DNA of 64,000 nucleotides from Rhodopseudomonas palustris JSC-3b (GCA_000504425.1 KI632513.1:1-64000); one strand, 5' to 3'. Positions 54,148-62,334 are shown, numbered from the stretch's first letter. The notes: generated by a model not told the origin, from the letters alone. Numbers and translations are program-made.

Positions 54148-54195
54148 CGCTGACAGCTGTCAGCGGCTTGCAGATCACGGCCGGCGCCATAGGGT
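54148..54195 (+). promoter_or_regulatory. Late promoter 3: palindrome plus -10-like box
   Basis: CGCTGACAGCTGTCAGCG (54148-54165), the 18-bp core of the late palindrome, followed by TAGGGT (54190-54195) at the same distance as in the other two copies. It is 58 bp before the tail sheath gene. Confidence 0.7.
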
Positions 54196-54223
54196 CCTCC
54201 TGATCCACGATCAGGCAAGGTCC

Positions 54224-55681
54224 ATGGCTGCACTCACCAAAAATCACGGCGTCCGCTTTATCGATGCCGGCGGCGACGTCGTCACAGTCCAGGTCCCCGA
54301 TTTTTCGACGATCGCGATCGTCGCGCCGGCCGACGACGCCAACCCCTCGCTATTCCCACTCGACACCAACGTCCATTTGTATGGTGACGAGGCCGACAAG
54401 ATCGCCAAGCTCGGCGACGCCGGCGAGCTGTCGATGGCGATCGACGACATCCTCTCCGAGGGCGTCAATCCCAGCATCATCATCCGCCGCGTCCCCAAGC
54501 GGACGACGCGCAATGAGCAGCTTGGCGCGGTGATCGGCGACCCATCCGATCGCACGGGGTTGTGGGGATTGCTCGACGCGCGGGCCCAGACCACGGTGCG
54601 TCCCGGCATCATCCTGGCGCCGGGCTATTGCAACGACAGCCCGATCGGCGCCACCAAGGTGCTGATCACCGATCAGGGCTCCGGCTACTCGGCGGCGACG
54701 GTGACTTTTGCTTCGACCGGCGCGACTGTGGTGCCGACAGGCACCGCCATCGTTGAGGGGGGCAAGGTGGTCGGTGTCACCATCGACAATGCCGGCTTTG
54801 GGATCACCACCGACGTGACGATGACGATCAGCGGTGACGGTGCCGGGGCCGCTGGCACCGTCAGCGTTGGCCCGGTCGCCAATCCGACAGCGCTGGCGAT
54901 GATGGCCGTCGCCAAGCGCTTGCTGGCGATCGGCATTGTCGATGGTCCCAACCTTGGCTACACCGAGGCGGCGCTGTGGGCGGAGCGGCTCAAGCGCGAC
55001 AATGGCCGCTATCTCTATGCCATCGACCCGGCGGTGCGGCGCTTTGCGGTCCGCGATGGTCTCGATGACACCATCCTGACGCGCCCGGCGTCGACCGTGG
55101 TGGCGGCGCTGATGGCCAAGCGCGACCGCGAGCGCGGCGGGCCCTATTGGTCGCCGGAAAATCAAACATCGTCGGCAATCGTCGGCACCGCGCGGCCGGT
55201 GTCGTACTATGACGGCGAGGTCGATCACGAGGCCAATTTCCTGGTCACGGCCGGCGTCAACACGTTCATTGAGGGTAAGGAGCTTTTTGGGTCCGAGACC
55301 CTGTCGAACGATTCGAGCTGGCGTTTCATCAATAAAGTCCGCACGGAAAATGCGATCCGCGCGTCGCTGCCGGCGGCGCTGCGTCGATGGCGCGGCGAGA
55401 ATTTCACCGCTCACAACGCGCTGCTGATCGTCAAGACCATCGAGTATTTTCTCGACGAGATGATCAAGCTCGGCGTGGTGGTCGGCTACACGCGCTATTT
55501 CGACCGAGGCCTCAACCCCAATGCCAATATGCGCCAGGGCATCCTGCGCATCGAGTTGCCGCACGAAAACACGCCGCCGATCAGCGACATGCAGATCGGC
55601 ATGCGCACCTATCTGCCCGCGTTCGATCTCTTGGCGGCTGACATCCAGCAGGCGCTCGGCAACCTGACCCCGGTCATCTAA
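54224..55681 (+). CDS. Tail sheath protein (FI-like)
   Basis: A 485-aa contractile sheath subunit. The N-terminal (GVRFIDAGGDVVTVQVPDFSTIAIVAPA) and C-terminal parts (HNALLIVKTIEYFLDEMIKLGVVVGYTRYFDRGLNPNANMRQG, then LPHENTPPISDMQIGMRTYLPAFD) match the P2/Mu sheath family. Residues about 148-225 are a Gly/Thr/Val-rich beta insertion (ITDQGSGYSAATVTFASTG) not part of the sheath core. I start at ATG 54224, after the late promoter. Confidence 0.93.
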   Translation: MAALTKNHGVRFIDAGGDVVTVQVPDFSTIAIVAPADDANPSLFPLDTNVHLYGDEADKIAKLGDAGELSMAIDDILSEGVNPSIIIRRVPKRTTRNEQLGAVIGDPSDRTGLWGLLDARAQTTVRPGIILAPGYCNDSPIGATKVLITDQGSGYSAATVTFASTGATVVPTGTAIVEGGKVVGVTIDNAGFGITTDVTMTISGDGAGAAGTVSVGPVANPTALAMMAVAKRLLAIGIVDGPNLGYTEAALWAERLKRDNGRYLYAIDPAVRRFAVRDGLDDTILTRPASTVVAALMAKRDRERGGPYWSPENQTSSAIVGTARPVSYYDGEVDHEANFLVTAGVNTFIEGKELFGSETLSNDSSWRFINKVRTENAIRASLPAALRRWRGENFTAHNALLIVKTIEYFLDEMIKLGVVVGYTRYFDRGLNPNANMRQGILRIELPHENTPPISDMQIGMRTYLPAFDLLAADIQQALGNLTPVI

Positions 55682-55690
55682 GGAGCCATC

Positions 55691-56212
55691 ATGGATTTTG
55701 TGCGCAAGGCCGGTAATATCTACGCCGACGATCTCAACCTTTGGATGTCGCTGGCGAGCTACAAGCTGCCGAGCCCCAAAGTTAAATCCGAGGCGTTTCT
55801 ACCAGGCGGCGGCATCATGGAACTGGACGTTCCGCTCGGCTCGATTGAGCCGCTGACGCTGCAGTTCAACCTCAAGGGCATGCCACCCCAGGTCCAGGGC
55901 CGTTTCGGCATGTCGCTGTCGGATCGTCGGCTCTGGACGATTTACGAGCTGCTGCAGGATGAGCTGACCGGCGTCCGGCGCGAGCGCATTATCACCATGC
56001 GAGGCGTGTTCGCGGAGGCCGACCCGGACGAGATGAAAGGCCGTGGCATGCAAGGCTACGCCTATCACATCAAATCGATCACGGACTATGAGGACGTGGT
56101 CGAGGGCCATGGCGTGATCGCGCGTTTCAATTTCGCGACCAACAGCTGGCAGGGCTACGGCCAGACTGTCGGGAGCGCTGTCGATAATCGCATTCTGCGG
56201 ATCGCAGGGTAA
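55691..56212 (+). CDS. Tail tube protein (FII-like)
   Basis: A 173-aa inner tube subunit of the P2 FII family: RKAGNIYADDLNLWMSLASYKLPSPKVKSEAFLPGGGIMELDVPLGSIEPLTL, with the closing YAYHIKSITDYEDVVEGHGVIARFNF. Full length. The stop is followed by the structured RNA region. Confidence 0.93.
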   Translation: MDFVRKAGNIYADDLNLWMSLASYKLPSPKVKSEAFLPGGGIMELDVPLGSIEPLTLQFNLKGMPPQVQGRFGMSLSDRRLWTIYELLQDELTGVRRERIITMRGVFAEADPDEMKGRGMQGYAYHIKSITDYEDVVEGHGVIARFNFATNSWQGYGQTVGSAVDNRILRIAG

Positions 56213-56220
56213 TCGATCCC

Positions 56221-56550
56221 GAGCGAAACTGGACGACGAAGCGGCAGCGGGACAAACGAGCGAAGCTGCCGTGGAGTCCAGGAGTAGGCTTGCCGATCGG
56301 CGGAGATCGGCTGCAACGTCTGAGCATGGATGTGACGGCTCGGAGAGACGAGCAAGTAGTTTCGCCAGAGATGGCGTCCGAAAAGGTGGGCGGCTTTCAG
56401 GTTGCTGCAGCGCCTTAGTCTCGCGGAGGAAACCTGGGCGGACATTCAACGACCGCCATAGCAAATCGTTGTGTCGAACGCCGGACGGCAAAGGCGTGAC
56501 AGCCGGGAGAGTACCGGCACCCTCTTTAAGAGGCTTCAAGGGAGCTTTTA
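56221..56550 (+). ncRNA. Structured non-coding RNA, HEARO/IscB omega-RNA-like
   Basis: About 330 bp without a gene, packed with helices. An outer stem CTGGAC/GTCCAG (56229-34/56276-81) encloses CGGCAGC/GCTGCCG (56242-48/56265-71). Then come GCCGATC/GATCGGC (56292-98/56305-11), GCTCG/CGAGC (56338-42/56349-53), CGCCA/TGGCG with a GAGA loop (56363-67/56372-76), GGCGG/CCGCC, ACGCC/GGCGT, and CCTCT/AGAGG near the end. CATAGC, the GACAGCCGGGAGA-like segment and the 3' hairpin resemble HEARO/omega-RNA from memory. Its 3' end supplies the ribosome site of the next gene. No IscB gene is present. Confidence 0.6.
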
Positions 56551-57003
56551 ATGTTCGATGATCTGCCGCCGCCGATCGACGCCGAGCCGAAATTGCAGCC
56601 GGTGCAGCCACCCGAAGGATCGCCGGACTATGCCCGGCGCCACGGTGCGCCGGTGGAGCCTGCTGAGGCGGAACAGTCTGTCGCCAAGGAGCCGCCGCAG
56701 TCGCAACATGTGGCGACGCTGGCATTCACCGGGACGCGCGGCACGACAATCCCGCTGGCATTTCCGTTTAGCTTGGACGGGAATGAGATCACTCAGATTG
56801 AGGTGCGGCGGTTGTCGATCGCGCAGATCGATCAGCTGGTCGCCTCCAAGCTGCACGGCGACCTCGACGAGATCGTCGCGGTGATGACGAGCCTGCCGGC
56901 GGCGGTGCTGCGCGGGCTTGATGCCGAGGATGGCCAGACACTGCGGGCGGTGGCCTACGATTTTTTGCCCCGGTTTCTGCGCGAGGCATTCCGCTCGTCG
57001 TAG
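56551..57003 (+). CDS. Tail assembly chaperone (gpE-type, zero-frame product)
   Basis: A 150-aa protein: an acidic, Pro-rich start and a globular part (LAFPFSLDGNEITQIEVRRLSIAQIDQLVASKLHGDLDEIVAVMTSLPAAVLRGLDAEDGQTL) typical of phage_tail_E chaperones that coat the tape measure during tail assembly. It lies directly before the frameshift extension and the tape measure. The ribosome site AAGGGAG comes from the end of the structured RNA. Confidence 0.87.
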   Translation: MFDDLPPPIDAEPKLQPVQPPEGSPDYARRHGAPVEPAEAEQSVAKEPPQSQHVATLAFTGTRGTTIPLAFPFSLDGNEITQIEVRRLSIAQIDQLVASKLHGDLDEIVAVMTSLPAAVLRGLDAEDGQTLRAVAYDFLPRFLREAFRSS

Positions 57004-57155
57004 CGCTGACTGAATGGCGGGCGATCGCGGCTCGGGTATCAGCCGTGCTCTCCACGCCGCTGCCGACGGTGCTGATGATGAGCTGGGATCAATTGCTGCT
57101 GTGGTGGGCTGAGGCGGTGGAGATTGACGGCGAGCGCCGGAATTTGAGGCTGTAG
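56551..57155 (+). CDS. Tail assembly chaperone, -1 frameshift product (gpE+E'-type)
   Basis: At 56961-56967 the zero-frame codons GAT TTT TTG form the slippery heptamer T TTT TTG. A -1 shift there bypasses the stop at 57003 and reads 62 more residues (APVSARGIPLVVALTEWRAI... ending MSWDQLLLWWAEAVEIDGER RNLRL), for about 201 aa, stopping 2 bp before the tape measure. The LLLWWAEAVE end is typical of E' proteins. P2, Mu and lambda use equivalent shifts. Confidence 0.88.
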
Positions 57156-57157
57156 GA

Positions 57158-59251
57158 ATGAGTGGTCTCGATGTCGCGCTGCGGCTGCGACTGATCAATC
57201 AGCTGTCCGGCCCCGCCAAGGAGGCCAAGCGCGATCTCGACCAGATCGCCGGGACCGCCAAAAAGCTGGATGGCGCCAAAGCCGATAAGCTGGCGCGCGA
57301 TCTCGGCAAGACCAAGGTTGAGGCCAAGGCTGCCGACGCGGCGCTGCAAAAGACTGCGGTCGGCGCCAAGAAACTTGAAACCGCCAAAGCCGACCGCCTC
57401 GCGCGCGATCTCGGCAAAACCAAGGTTGAGGCTGAGCGCGGCCAACGTGCGCTGGCGCAGATGCAACGCACGTTGCGGCAGCTTGACGGGGCGCATGCGG
57501 AGCGCCTGGTGAGTGGATTGCGCAACGCGACCGCCGCTTCTGAGCGGCTGGCGCGCGCGCTGAAACGCGTCCGAGAAGAGGCCCGCGCGGCGCATGTCCC
57601 CATCGGTTCGGGAGGTGCGCACGCGCCTGATGATGGCGGCCACGGTGGCAGTGGCGGCACAACGTTTCTCGGCCTCGGGGCGCGAACGATTGGTGTCGCG
57701 GGTGTCGCCTATGGAGGCTATCGCGCGGCCACGGCGGTCGGTCAAAAATACACGGATTTTGCCGCGTTGGATCGGCGCATGACGCGCGTCGGCATCACCG
57801 CTGATGCGAGTAAGCCGGAGGTCGAGAGCGCGACAGCCAACGTGAGAGCCTGGGCACAGAAATACGCCATGCCCGTCGAACAGGTTTTGCTCGGTTTGGA
57901 GGACTTGGTGACGCAAGGCAGGGAGCTGCCGGTTGCGGAAGCGATGCTGGGCCCGATCGTGCAAGCAGCGCAGGCATCCGGTGCCGCCGTCCAGGATATG
58001 GCGGGTACCTCTGGCGCGATGCTGACCAACCTCAAGATCACGGCCGATCAGCTGCCAGAGGCATTCGACAAACTCGCCTACGCCGGCAAGAAGGGGCAGT
58101 TCGAGTTGAAGGCCATGGCTCACTATTTCCCTGAGCTTGGAGCGGTCTGGGCGCGCGCCGGTCAAGAGGGAATTGATCGCCTCGCTGATCTCGCTGCCGC
58201 GTTACAAACTGTCAGAAAGCAGACCGGCAATGATGAAAAGACTTTCGCAGGCATCCGCGATCTGCTGACCAAAATCGATACAACCAACACCCAAAACAAC
58301 TTCAAAAAGATGGGTATTGATCTCGCAAAGGAACTGAAGAAGGCAAAGAAGGAAGGCAGGTCGCTCTTCGACACATTGATCGAACTGACCGAGCGTGCGA
58401 CCAAAGGGGATCGGTCGTTGCTTCCGAAGCTCTTCACCGAGAACGAGTCTCTGACGGCGATCAACGCGCTTATTTCCTTGAAGCAAGAATTTCGTTCGCT
58501 TCGCGCGGAAATCAATACCAAGTCCGCTGGCACCATCAGTACCGACATCGTCCGAGTGACCGACGATGCGCAGGCGTCGATCGATCGCTTGGCCAATGCC
58601 TGGTCCGCCGCTGGCGTCGCGTTGGGCAAATATGTCGCTGAATCGACGCCGGCGATCGCGGTGCTCGAAGCCATCGCCAAACGCACGGATGAAGTGCGCC
58701 TGTCGATCGCCGAAAAGGGCTATTGGGAGACGCTGAAAGACACCGTCAAGGACATGCCCCGGTTCTGGGGCGACCTGCTGTTCGGCAAGAAAGCAGCAGC
58801 GGGGGCACAGCCGCCAGCTCCCACAACGCCGCCGTCCGGAGAGATCGACGCCTGGCTGCAATTCAAGGAAGCCGCTGCCAGGAACTTCTCGCTGGTGCCT
58901 CCAAAAGCTGCGGATCAGGCTGAGGGCACCATGCAACGGATCACGCAGGCGATCTCAGCCGAGGGCGCCAATGCCATCACCGCAGCGCAAGCGATCGCCG
59001 ATCGGATCAAAGCGATTTTCAACTTCACGGCCGAACCGACCATCGCACCGCGGCTCGGCGGTAGCCGCCCGCAGCCCCCGGCGCCAGCCGCTCCGGCGAC
59101 GCCGGGCAAAGGCGCCAGCGTCAACCGCCCGGTCAAGGTGGTGATCAATGTCAACGGCGCCGGCAAGGATGGCGGCCAGATCGGCAAGGAGATCGGCCGG
59201 CAGTTGGCGCAACTCGGCAACGCGAACTCGGCGCTGTTCGACATTGGGTGA
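57158..59251 (+). CDS. Tape measure protein
   Basis: A 697-aa protein. A coiled-coil N-terminal third (about 1-150) carries an internal near-repeat (KADKLARDLGKTKVEAKAADAALQKT, then TAKADRLARDLGKTKVEAE). A Gly-rich hydrophobic segment follows (FLGLGARTIGVAGVAYGGYRAA), then the conserved TMP core (YAMPVEQVLLGLEDLVTQGRELPVAEAMLGPI). It sets tail length and is ejected ahead of DNA. Moderate length implies a fairly short tail. Confidence 0.92.
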   Translation: MSGLDVALRLRLINQLSGPAKEAKRDLDQIAGTAKKLDGAKADKLARDLGKTKVEAKAADAALQKTAVGAKKLETAKADRLARDLGKTKVEAERGQRALAQMQRTLRQLDGAHAERLVSGLRNATAASERLARALKRVREEARAAHVPIGSGGAHAPDDGGHGGSGGTTFLGLGARTIGVAGVAYGGYRAATAVGQKYTDFAALDRRMTRVGITADASKPEVESATANVRAWAQKYAMPVEQVLLGLEDLVTQGRELPVAEAMLGPIVQAAQASGAAVQDMAGTSGAMLTNLKITADQLPEAFDKLAYAGKKGQFELKAMAHYFPELGAVWARAGQEGIDRLADLAAALQTVRKQTGNDEKTFAGIRDLLTKIDTTNTQNNFKKMGIDLAKELKKAKKEGRSLFDTLIELTERATKGDRSLLPKLFTENESLTAINALISLKQEFRSLRAEINTKSAGTISTDIVRVTDDAQASIDRLANAWSAAGVALGKYVAESTPAIAVLEAIAKRTDEVRLSIAEKGYWETLKDTVKDMPRFWGDLLFGKKAAAGAQPPAPTTPPSGEIDAWLQFKEAAARNFSLVPPKAADQAEGTMQRITQAISAEGANAITAAQAIADRIKAIFNFTAEPTIAPRLGGSRPQPPAPAAPATPGKGASVNRPVKVVINVNGAGKDGGQIGKEIGRQLAQLGNANSALFDIG

Positions 59252-59254
59252 TGC

Positions 59255-59632
59255 ATGTCGCTGATGGCAATCGGCCCGCACATCTTCCGCGTCGTCGGGC
59301 TCAATGGCCAGGAGATCGAGACCACCACCGAGGCGATCTGGGCCGAGGTGCCGCGCTTTGGCGCGACCGATGGCGCGCAATTCCACGGCATGCGGCGCCC
59401 GGAGATGCAGGTGCGAGGTGTGCTCTACCCCGATCAGATCGGCGGGCTGCCGGACTATGAGGCGATGCGGCTGACGCAAGGCCGCGGCGTGCCGCTGCCG
59501 CTGATCCGGATGGGGCGCGGCTTTATCGGCCTGGTGATGGGCATGGTGACGATCGAGCGGGTGTCAGACCTGCAGAGTTACGGCGGCAAAAAGATCGCCT
59601 TCACAGTCGAGCTAAAAGGCTACGCGTTATGA
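59255..59632 (+). CDS. Tail protein U
   Basis: A 125-aa P2 gpU-family protein (IGPHIFRVVGLNGQEIETTTEAIWAEVPRFGATDGAQFHGM, then LPDYEAMRLTQGRGVPLPLIRMGRGFIGLVM). Tail-tip/tube-initiator component. The ATG follows the tape measure by 3 bp; the end overlaps gpX. Confidence 0.9.
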   Translation: MSLMAIGPHIFRVVGLNGQEIETTTEAIWAEVPRFGATDGAQFHGMRRPEMQVRGVLYPDQIGGLPDYEAMRLTQGRGVPLPLIRMGRGFIGLVMGMVTIERVSDLQSYGGKKIAFTVELKGYAL

Positions 59633-59862
59633 GCGGCGTCGATCGGCTGTACACCGTGCGCCGCGACGGCGAGCGGCTCGACAAGATCGCCCGGGCCGAG
59701 CTGGGCACCGAGCGCGGCGGCACCGTCGAGAGCCTGCTGGCGCTCAATCCTGGTCTTGCGGCGCTCGACCCGATCCTGCCGATCGGCACGGTGATCCGGC
59801 TGCCGGCGCGACCGCCCGAAACGCCGCGCAAACGAGTGGTGCGCATCTGGGGGGATGCATGA
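59629..59862 (+). CDS. Tail protein X (LysM-like)
   Basis: A 77-aa gpX-type protein with a LysM-like fold (LYTVRRDGERLDKIARAELGTERGGTVESLLALNPGLAALDPILPIGTVIRLP). It should bind peptidoglycan or link tail-tip parts. It overlaps both neighbours by 4 bp. Confidence 0.88.
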   Translation: MSGVDRLYTVRRDGERLDKIARAELGTERGGTVESLLALNPGLAALDPILPIGTVIRLPARPPETPRKRVVRIWGDA

Positions 59863-60890
59863 CGCCGATCCTCCGCATCATGCGCGGCGATGTCGATCTG
59901 ATGGAGCGGATGGCGCCGTATTTTGTCTGTGCCACCTACACCGATTGCGTCGGCGACGAGAACGATGAGTTCGAGGTCGAGCTTGACGACGACGCGCGCC
60001 AAATCCCGCTGCCGATCGAGGATGAGCTGGTGACCGTGTGCGCCGGCTATCGCGAGACCGGGGTGTCGATGATCGGTGTGTTCAGGGCCGGGCCGTGGGA
60101 GACCGGCTGCGAGCACAACGGGCCGGAGACCATCACCATCACCTGCCGCGCGGCGACACTGAGCGGCGAGATCAAGGCCGGCGGCCTCAAGCATTGGGAC
60201 AACGCCAAGCTCGGCGCCATCTTGGAGGACACCGCGAAGGCGGCCGGGCTGGCGCTGGCGATCCATCCATCGCTGGCAGGCGTGATGCTGCCCTACGCGC
60301 TGCGCTGGGAGGCCAGCCCGATCGATTTTGCCACCCGATTGGCGGCGGAGGCCGGCGGCATCGTCAAGCCAGCTGGTGGCCGGCTGGTGGTGACCAAGCG
60401 CGGCTCCGGTCAAGGTGCCGACGGCTCGGAGCTGCCACCGATCCGCGTCACTCGGTGGGGCAACTCGGGATGGCGCATCAAGGGCGAGCCGCGGCCGCGC
60501 CACAGTGCGGTGGTCGCCACCTATCACGATCCCAAGACCGGCAAGCGCAAGTCGATCCGCTACGCCACCGGCCACAAGGGGCCGGTCCACACCGTACTGC
60601 ACGCCAGGGCGAGCAAGGACGAGGCACAGCGCGCCGCTGAGGCCCGCGCACGCGAGCTGTCGATGCTGACCGGCAGCGGGCATTTCACGGCGCCCTACGA
60701 CCCGGCCTGGTCGGCCGGGGCCAAGGTGATCGCCTCGGGATTTGGCGACGGCATCGACGGGGAGTGGTGCTCGACCTCGATCTCGACCACCTGGGCCAAG
60801 GGCCAGCCGGTGCTGTCGACGATCGAGGTGCAGGCCAAGCCGGAGGGCAAGGACGACGGCGGATCATCCGGAGGCAAGGGCAGCGGATGA
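59859..60890 (+). CDS. Tail hub protein D
   Basis: A 343-aa gpD/hub protein: FVCATYTDCVGDENDEFEVELDDDARQIPLPIEDELVTVCAGYRET, then LSGEIKAGGLKHWDNAKLGAILEDTAKAAGLALAI and the late-control-type domain (WEASPIDFATRLAAEAGGIVK). It forms the central baseplate hub. It is the last identifiable late gene; a 22-codon frame overlapping its stop is unlikely to be a gene. Confidence 0.9.
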   Translation: MTPILRIMRGDVDLMERMAPYFVCATYTDCVGDENDEFEVELDDDARQIPLPIEDELVTVCAGYRETGVSMIGVFRAGPWETGCEHNGPETITITCRAATLSGEIKAGGLKHWDNAKLGAILEDTAKAAGLALAIHPSLAGVMLPYALRWEASPIDFATRLAAEAGGIVKPAGGRLVVTKRGSGQGADGSELPPIRVTRWGNSGWRIKGEPRPRHSAVVATYHDPKTGKRKSIRYATGHKGPVHTVLHARASKDEAQRAAEARARELSMLTGSGHFTAPYDPAWSAGAKVIASGFGDGIDGEWCSTSISTTWAKGQPVLSTIEVQAKPEGKDDGGSSGGKGSG

Positions 60891-61037
60891 GCGGCGGGGG
60901 ATCGAGCGGCGGTGGCGAGGCTGGGGTGCCGTCTGTGGGCAACGTGGCCTAACGGCGCGGCTCGCCATAGGCCTGACGAACAGTGGCATGGGGCCAGCCG
61001 TCAAGCCGAAAGAGGGAAAGTGGGATGAAGAAAGAAG

Positions 61038-61436
61038 CTATTGCTGATGAAGGCGCTCGAACCGGACGATCTGGGCCGTCAAGAGATCGCGCCAGCGCCG
61101 GACCATCCGCGAACCGAGCCGAAACGTCGCCGCTGGCCCGCCCTCTGTTTCCAGACGAACCACGAATTTCTCTCCTTCGGGGGGAAGCTCTTCGATCCTG
61201 GCTACGTGGAAATCGGCACTTGCTGCAGGAGCTGACGATCCGAGATGACCAAACATCGACCCCGGCCGCTCGATAAGGGCGCCGGTCAGTTCGTCCGCAA
61301 CCGCTGGCGGCAGCAAGACGCCGAACTCGGTTCCATCGGCGTGGATCACGGTCACCAGGACTTGACCGTCGGGCTGGACCTCGACCCTTCCAATCTTCGA
61401 GGTCGGGAAAGCTTGGATCGTCCTGATCGTCGTCAT
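61038..61436 (-). CDS. Right-end prophage protein on the opposite strand, unknown
   Basis: A 132-aa protein (MTTIRTIQAFPTSKIGRVEVQP, a beta-rich centre LVTVIHADGTEFGVLLPP, and a basic end RRWRDLLTAQIVRFERL). It opposes the late genes and lies about 190 bp from the right end, where Mu-like phages carry accessory genes (mom in Mu). It does not resemble Mom. It is probably expressed independently, perhaps in the lysogen. A weak ribosome site is the main doubt. Confidence 0.6.
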   Translation of the reverse strand: MTTIRTIQAFPTSKIGRVEVQPDGQVLVTVIHADGTEFGVLLPPAVADELTGALIERPGSMFGHLGSSAPAASADFHVARIEELPPEGEKFVVRLETEGGPAATFRLGSRMVRRWRDLLTAQIVRFERLHQQ

Positions 61437-61580
61437 CTTGCCCCCGCGTACGCTGTTTTGGCGGGGGCGGTATTGTCACGACGCTCGTCGAAGCGCCACC
61501 GAAAAACTCGGCGCCTCCGGCTCCACGACCGAAGCCTCCTTAAAGATACCTTTCAGGCTGGCTCGGCACCGTCAAACTGT

Positions 61581-61626
61581 TGCCATTTGATCTTGCGCGC
61601 GCTGCCATGTGTTTTTGCGCGCTACA
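61581..61626. other. Right end: transposase-binding repeats R2 and R1
   Basis: R1 (61603-61626, TGCCATGTGTTTTTGCGCGC then TACA) and R2 (61581-61600, TGCCATTTGATCTTGCGCGC) lie side by side with 22-bp periodicity, both inverted relative to L1/L2. TACA at the extreme end mirrors TGTA at the left end. Confidence 0.88.
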
Positions 61627-61631
61627 CGTCT
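61627..61631. repeat. Right 5-bp target-site duplication CGTCT
   Basis: CGTCT directly abuts the right prophage end and equals the five bases left of the other end. Confidence 0.93.
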
Positions 61632-61657
61632 CGCAAGGACGCCTCGGCTGGGACGGG

Positions 61658-62275
61658 TCAATCCGCGTTGTCCTCGATCTCTCGCCTGAGATCATCAAGG
61701 CGCTTGCCATTGTAAGTCCATGCCCATGGTCCCGAAATCGAGGGCCACTCATCACCAAGCGATTCATGAGCCTGAAGTGCTGCATCCGACAAGGAAGTGA
61801 CGTCGCCAAGATACTCCACCTTGTTGATGTCATCGAAAGTCGTGCAGATGATGTTTGGGTCCTTGGCAAGTTGCAGCCGGGTGCCGGGAACGATTCCGAG
61901 CATTGACAGTCGGAAGCGGCCCCTTCGCTTGGCCGCTTCTACTTCTGCTTTTGCTTCGGTCGTCTCAAAGATCTCATCGCCCAATTTGACTTCTCGGATT
62001 TCGGCAAGCGAAAGAGCCGCTTGAGCACGCTCCGGAGCCAGTCGGAAGAATTCTCTGCTTTTGCTCACACGGTGATCGCTGAATGCGTCGTGTAGCTTCC
62101 GTTCAACGACCAGGCCATTGTTGACCTCGCAGGCATAAAACAACTCGAACGGTAACGGAACGCCTGGGGTTGAGTAGAGCTGCTTGATCCGCGTAGCCAG
62201 ATCGACACTTGTGCAGCCGATCTTGACCAAACCTGGCATCGCTTCATTCGTTAGGATGTAGACAATATCGGCCAT
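61658..62275 (-). CDS. GIY-YIG (T5orf172-type) domain protein
   Basis: A 205-aa protein whose N-terminal 100 residues match the T5orf172/MUG113 branch of the GIY-YIG superfamily: YILTNEAMPGLVKIGCTS (the Y-L/G-V-KIG version of GIY-YIG), then the conserved RIKQLYSTPGVPLPFELFYA and ERKLHDAF. Many members are DNA-associated nucleases; some are inactive. The C-terminal half is unrecognised. It is host DNA: the prophage stops 31 bp beyond its 3' end. I start at ATG 62275; longer starts lack a ribosome site. Confidence 0.85.
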   Translation of the reverse strand: MADIVYILTNEAMPGLVKIGCTSVDLATRIKQLYSTPGVPLPFELFYACEVNNGLVVERKLHDAFSDHRVSKSREFFRLAPERAQAALSLAEIREVKLGDEIFETTEAKAEVEAAKRRGRFRLSMLGIVPGTRLQLAKDPNIICTTFDDINKVEYLGDVTSLSDAALQAHESLGDEWPSISGPWAWTYNGKRLDDLRREIEDNAD

Positions 62276-62334
62276 TACGCTTCGCTCTCGATCCGATCTC
62301 ACACGCACAGCAACCGTTTGCCCCCGAGCGACGA

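Larger units (their letters stand above)
18108..61626. mobile_element. Complete Mu-like transposable prophage with P2-type tail
   Basis: 43,519 bp bounded by inverted terminal repeats starting TGTA and by a 5-bp duplication. Modules in order: leftward accessory genes and repressor; Ner; early genes; MuA/MuB; GemA; Mor; lysis; Mu-type packaging and head; P2-type contractile tail with a diversity-generating retroelement. No essential module looks missing and no late gene is visibly broken, so it may be inducible. It landed between a tRNA gene and the 3' end of a GIY-YIG protein gene without disrupting either. Confidence 0.95.

Noticed and set aside
56551-57003. An IscB-like protein following the omega-RNA-like region
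   Set aside because: The next gene is a tail chaperone with no RuvC, HNH or PLMP-like features, and I found none elsewhere in the window.
60887-60952. A 22-codon frame overlapping the end of gene D
   Set aside because: Too short and Gly/Ser-rich (MSGGGSSGGGEAG), with nothing to support translation.
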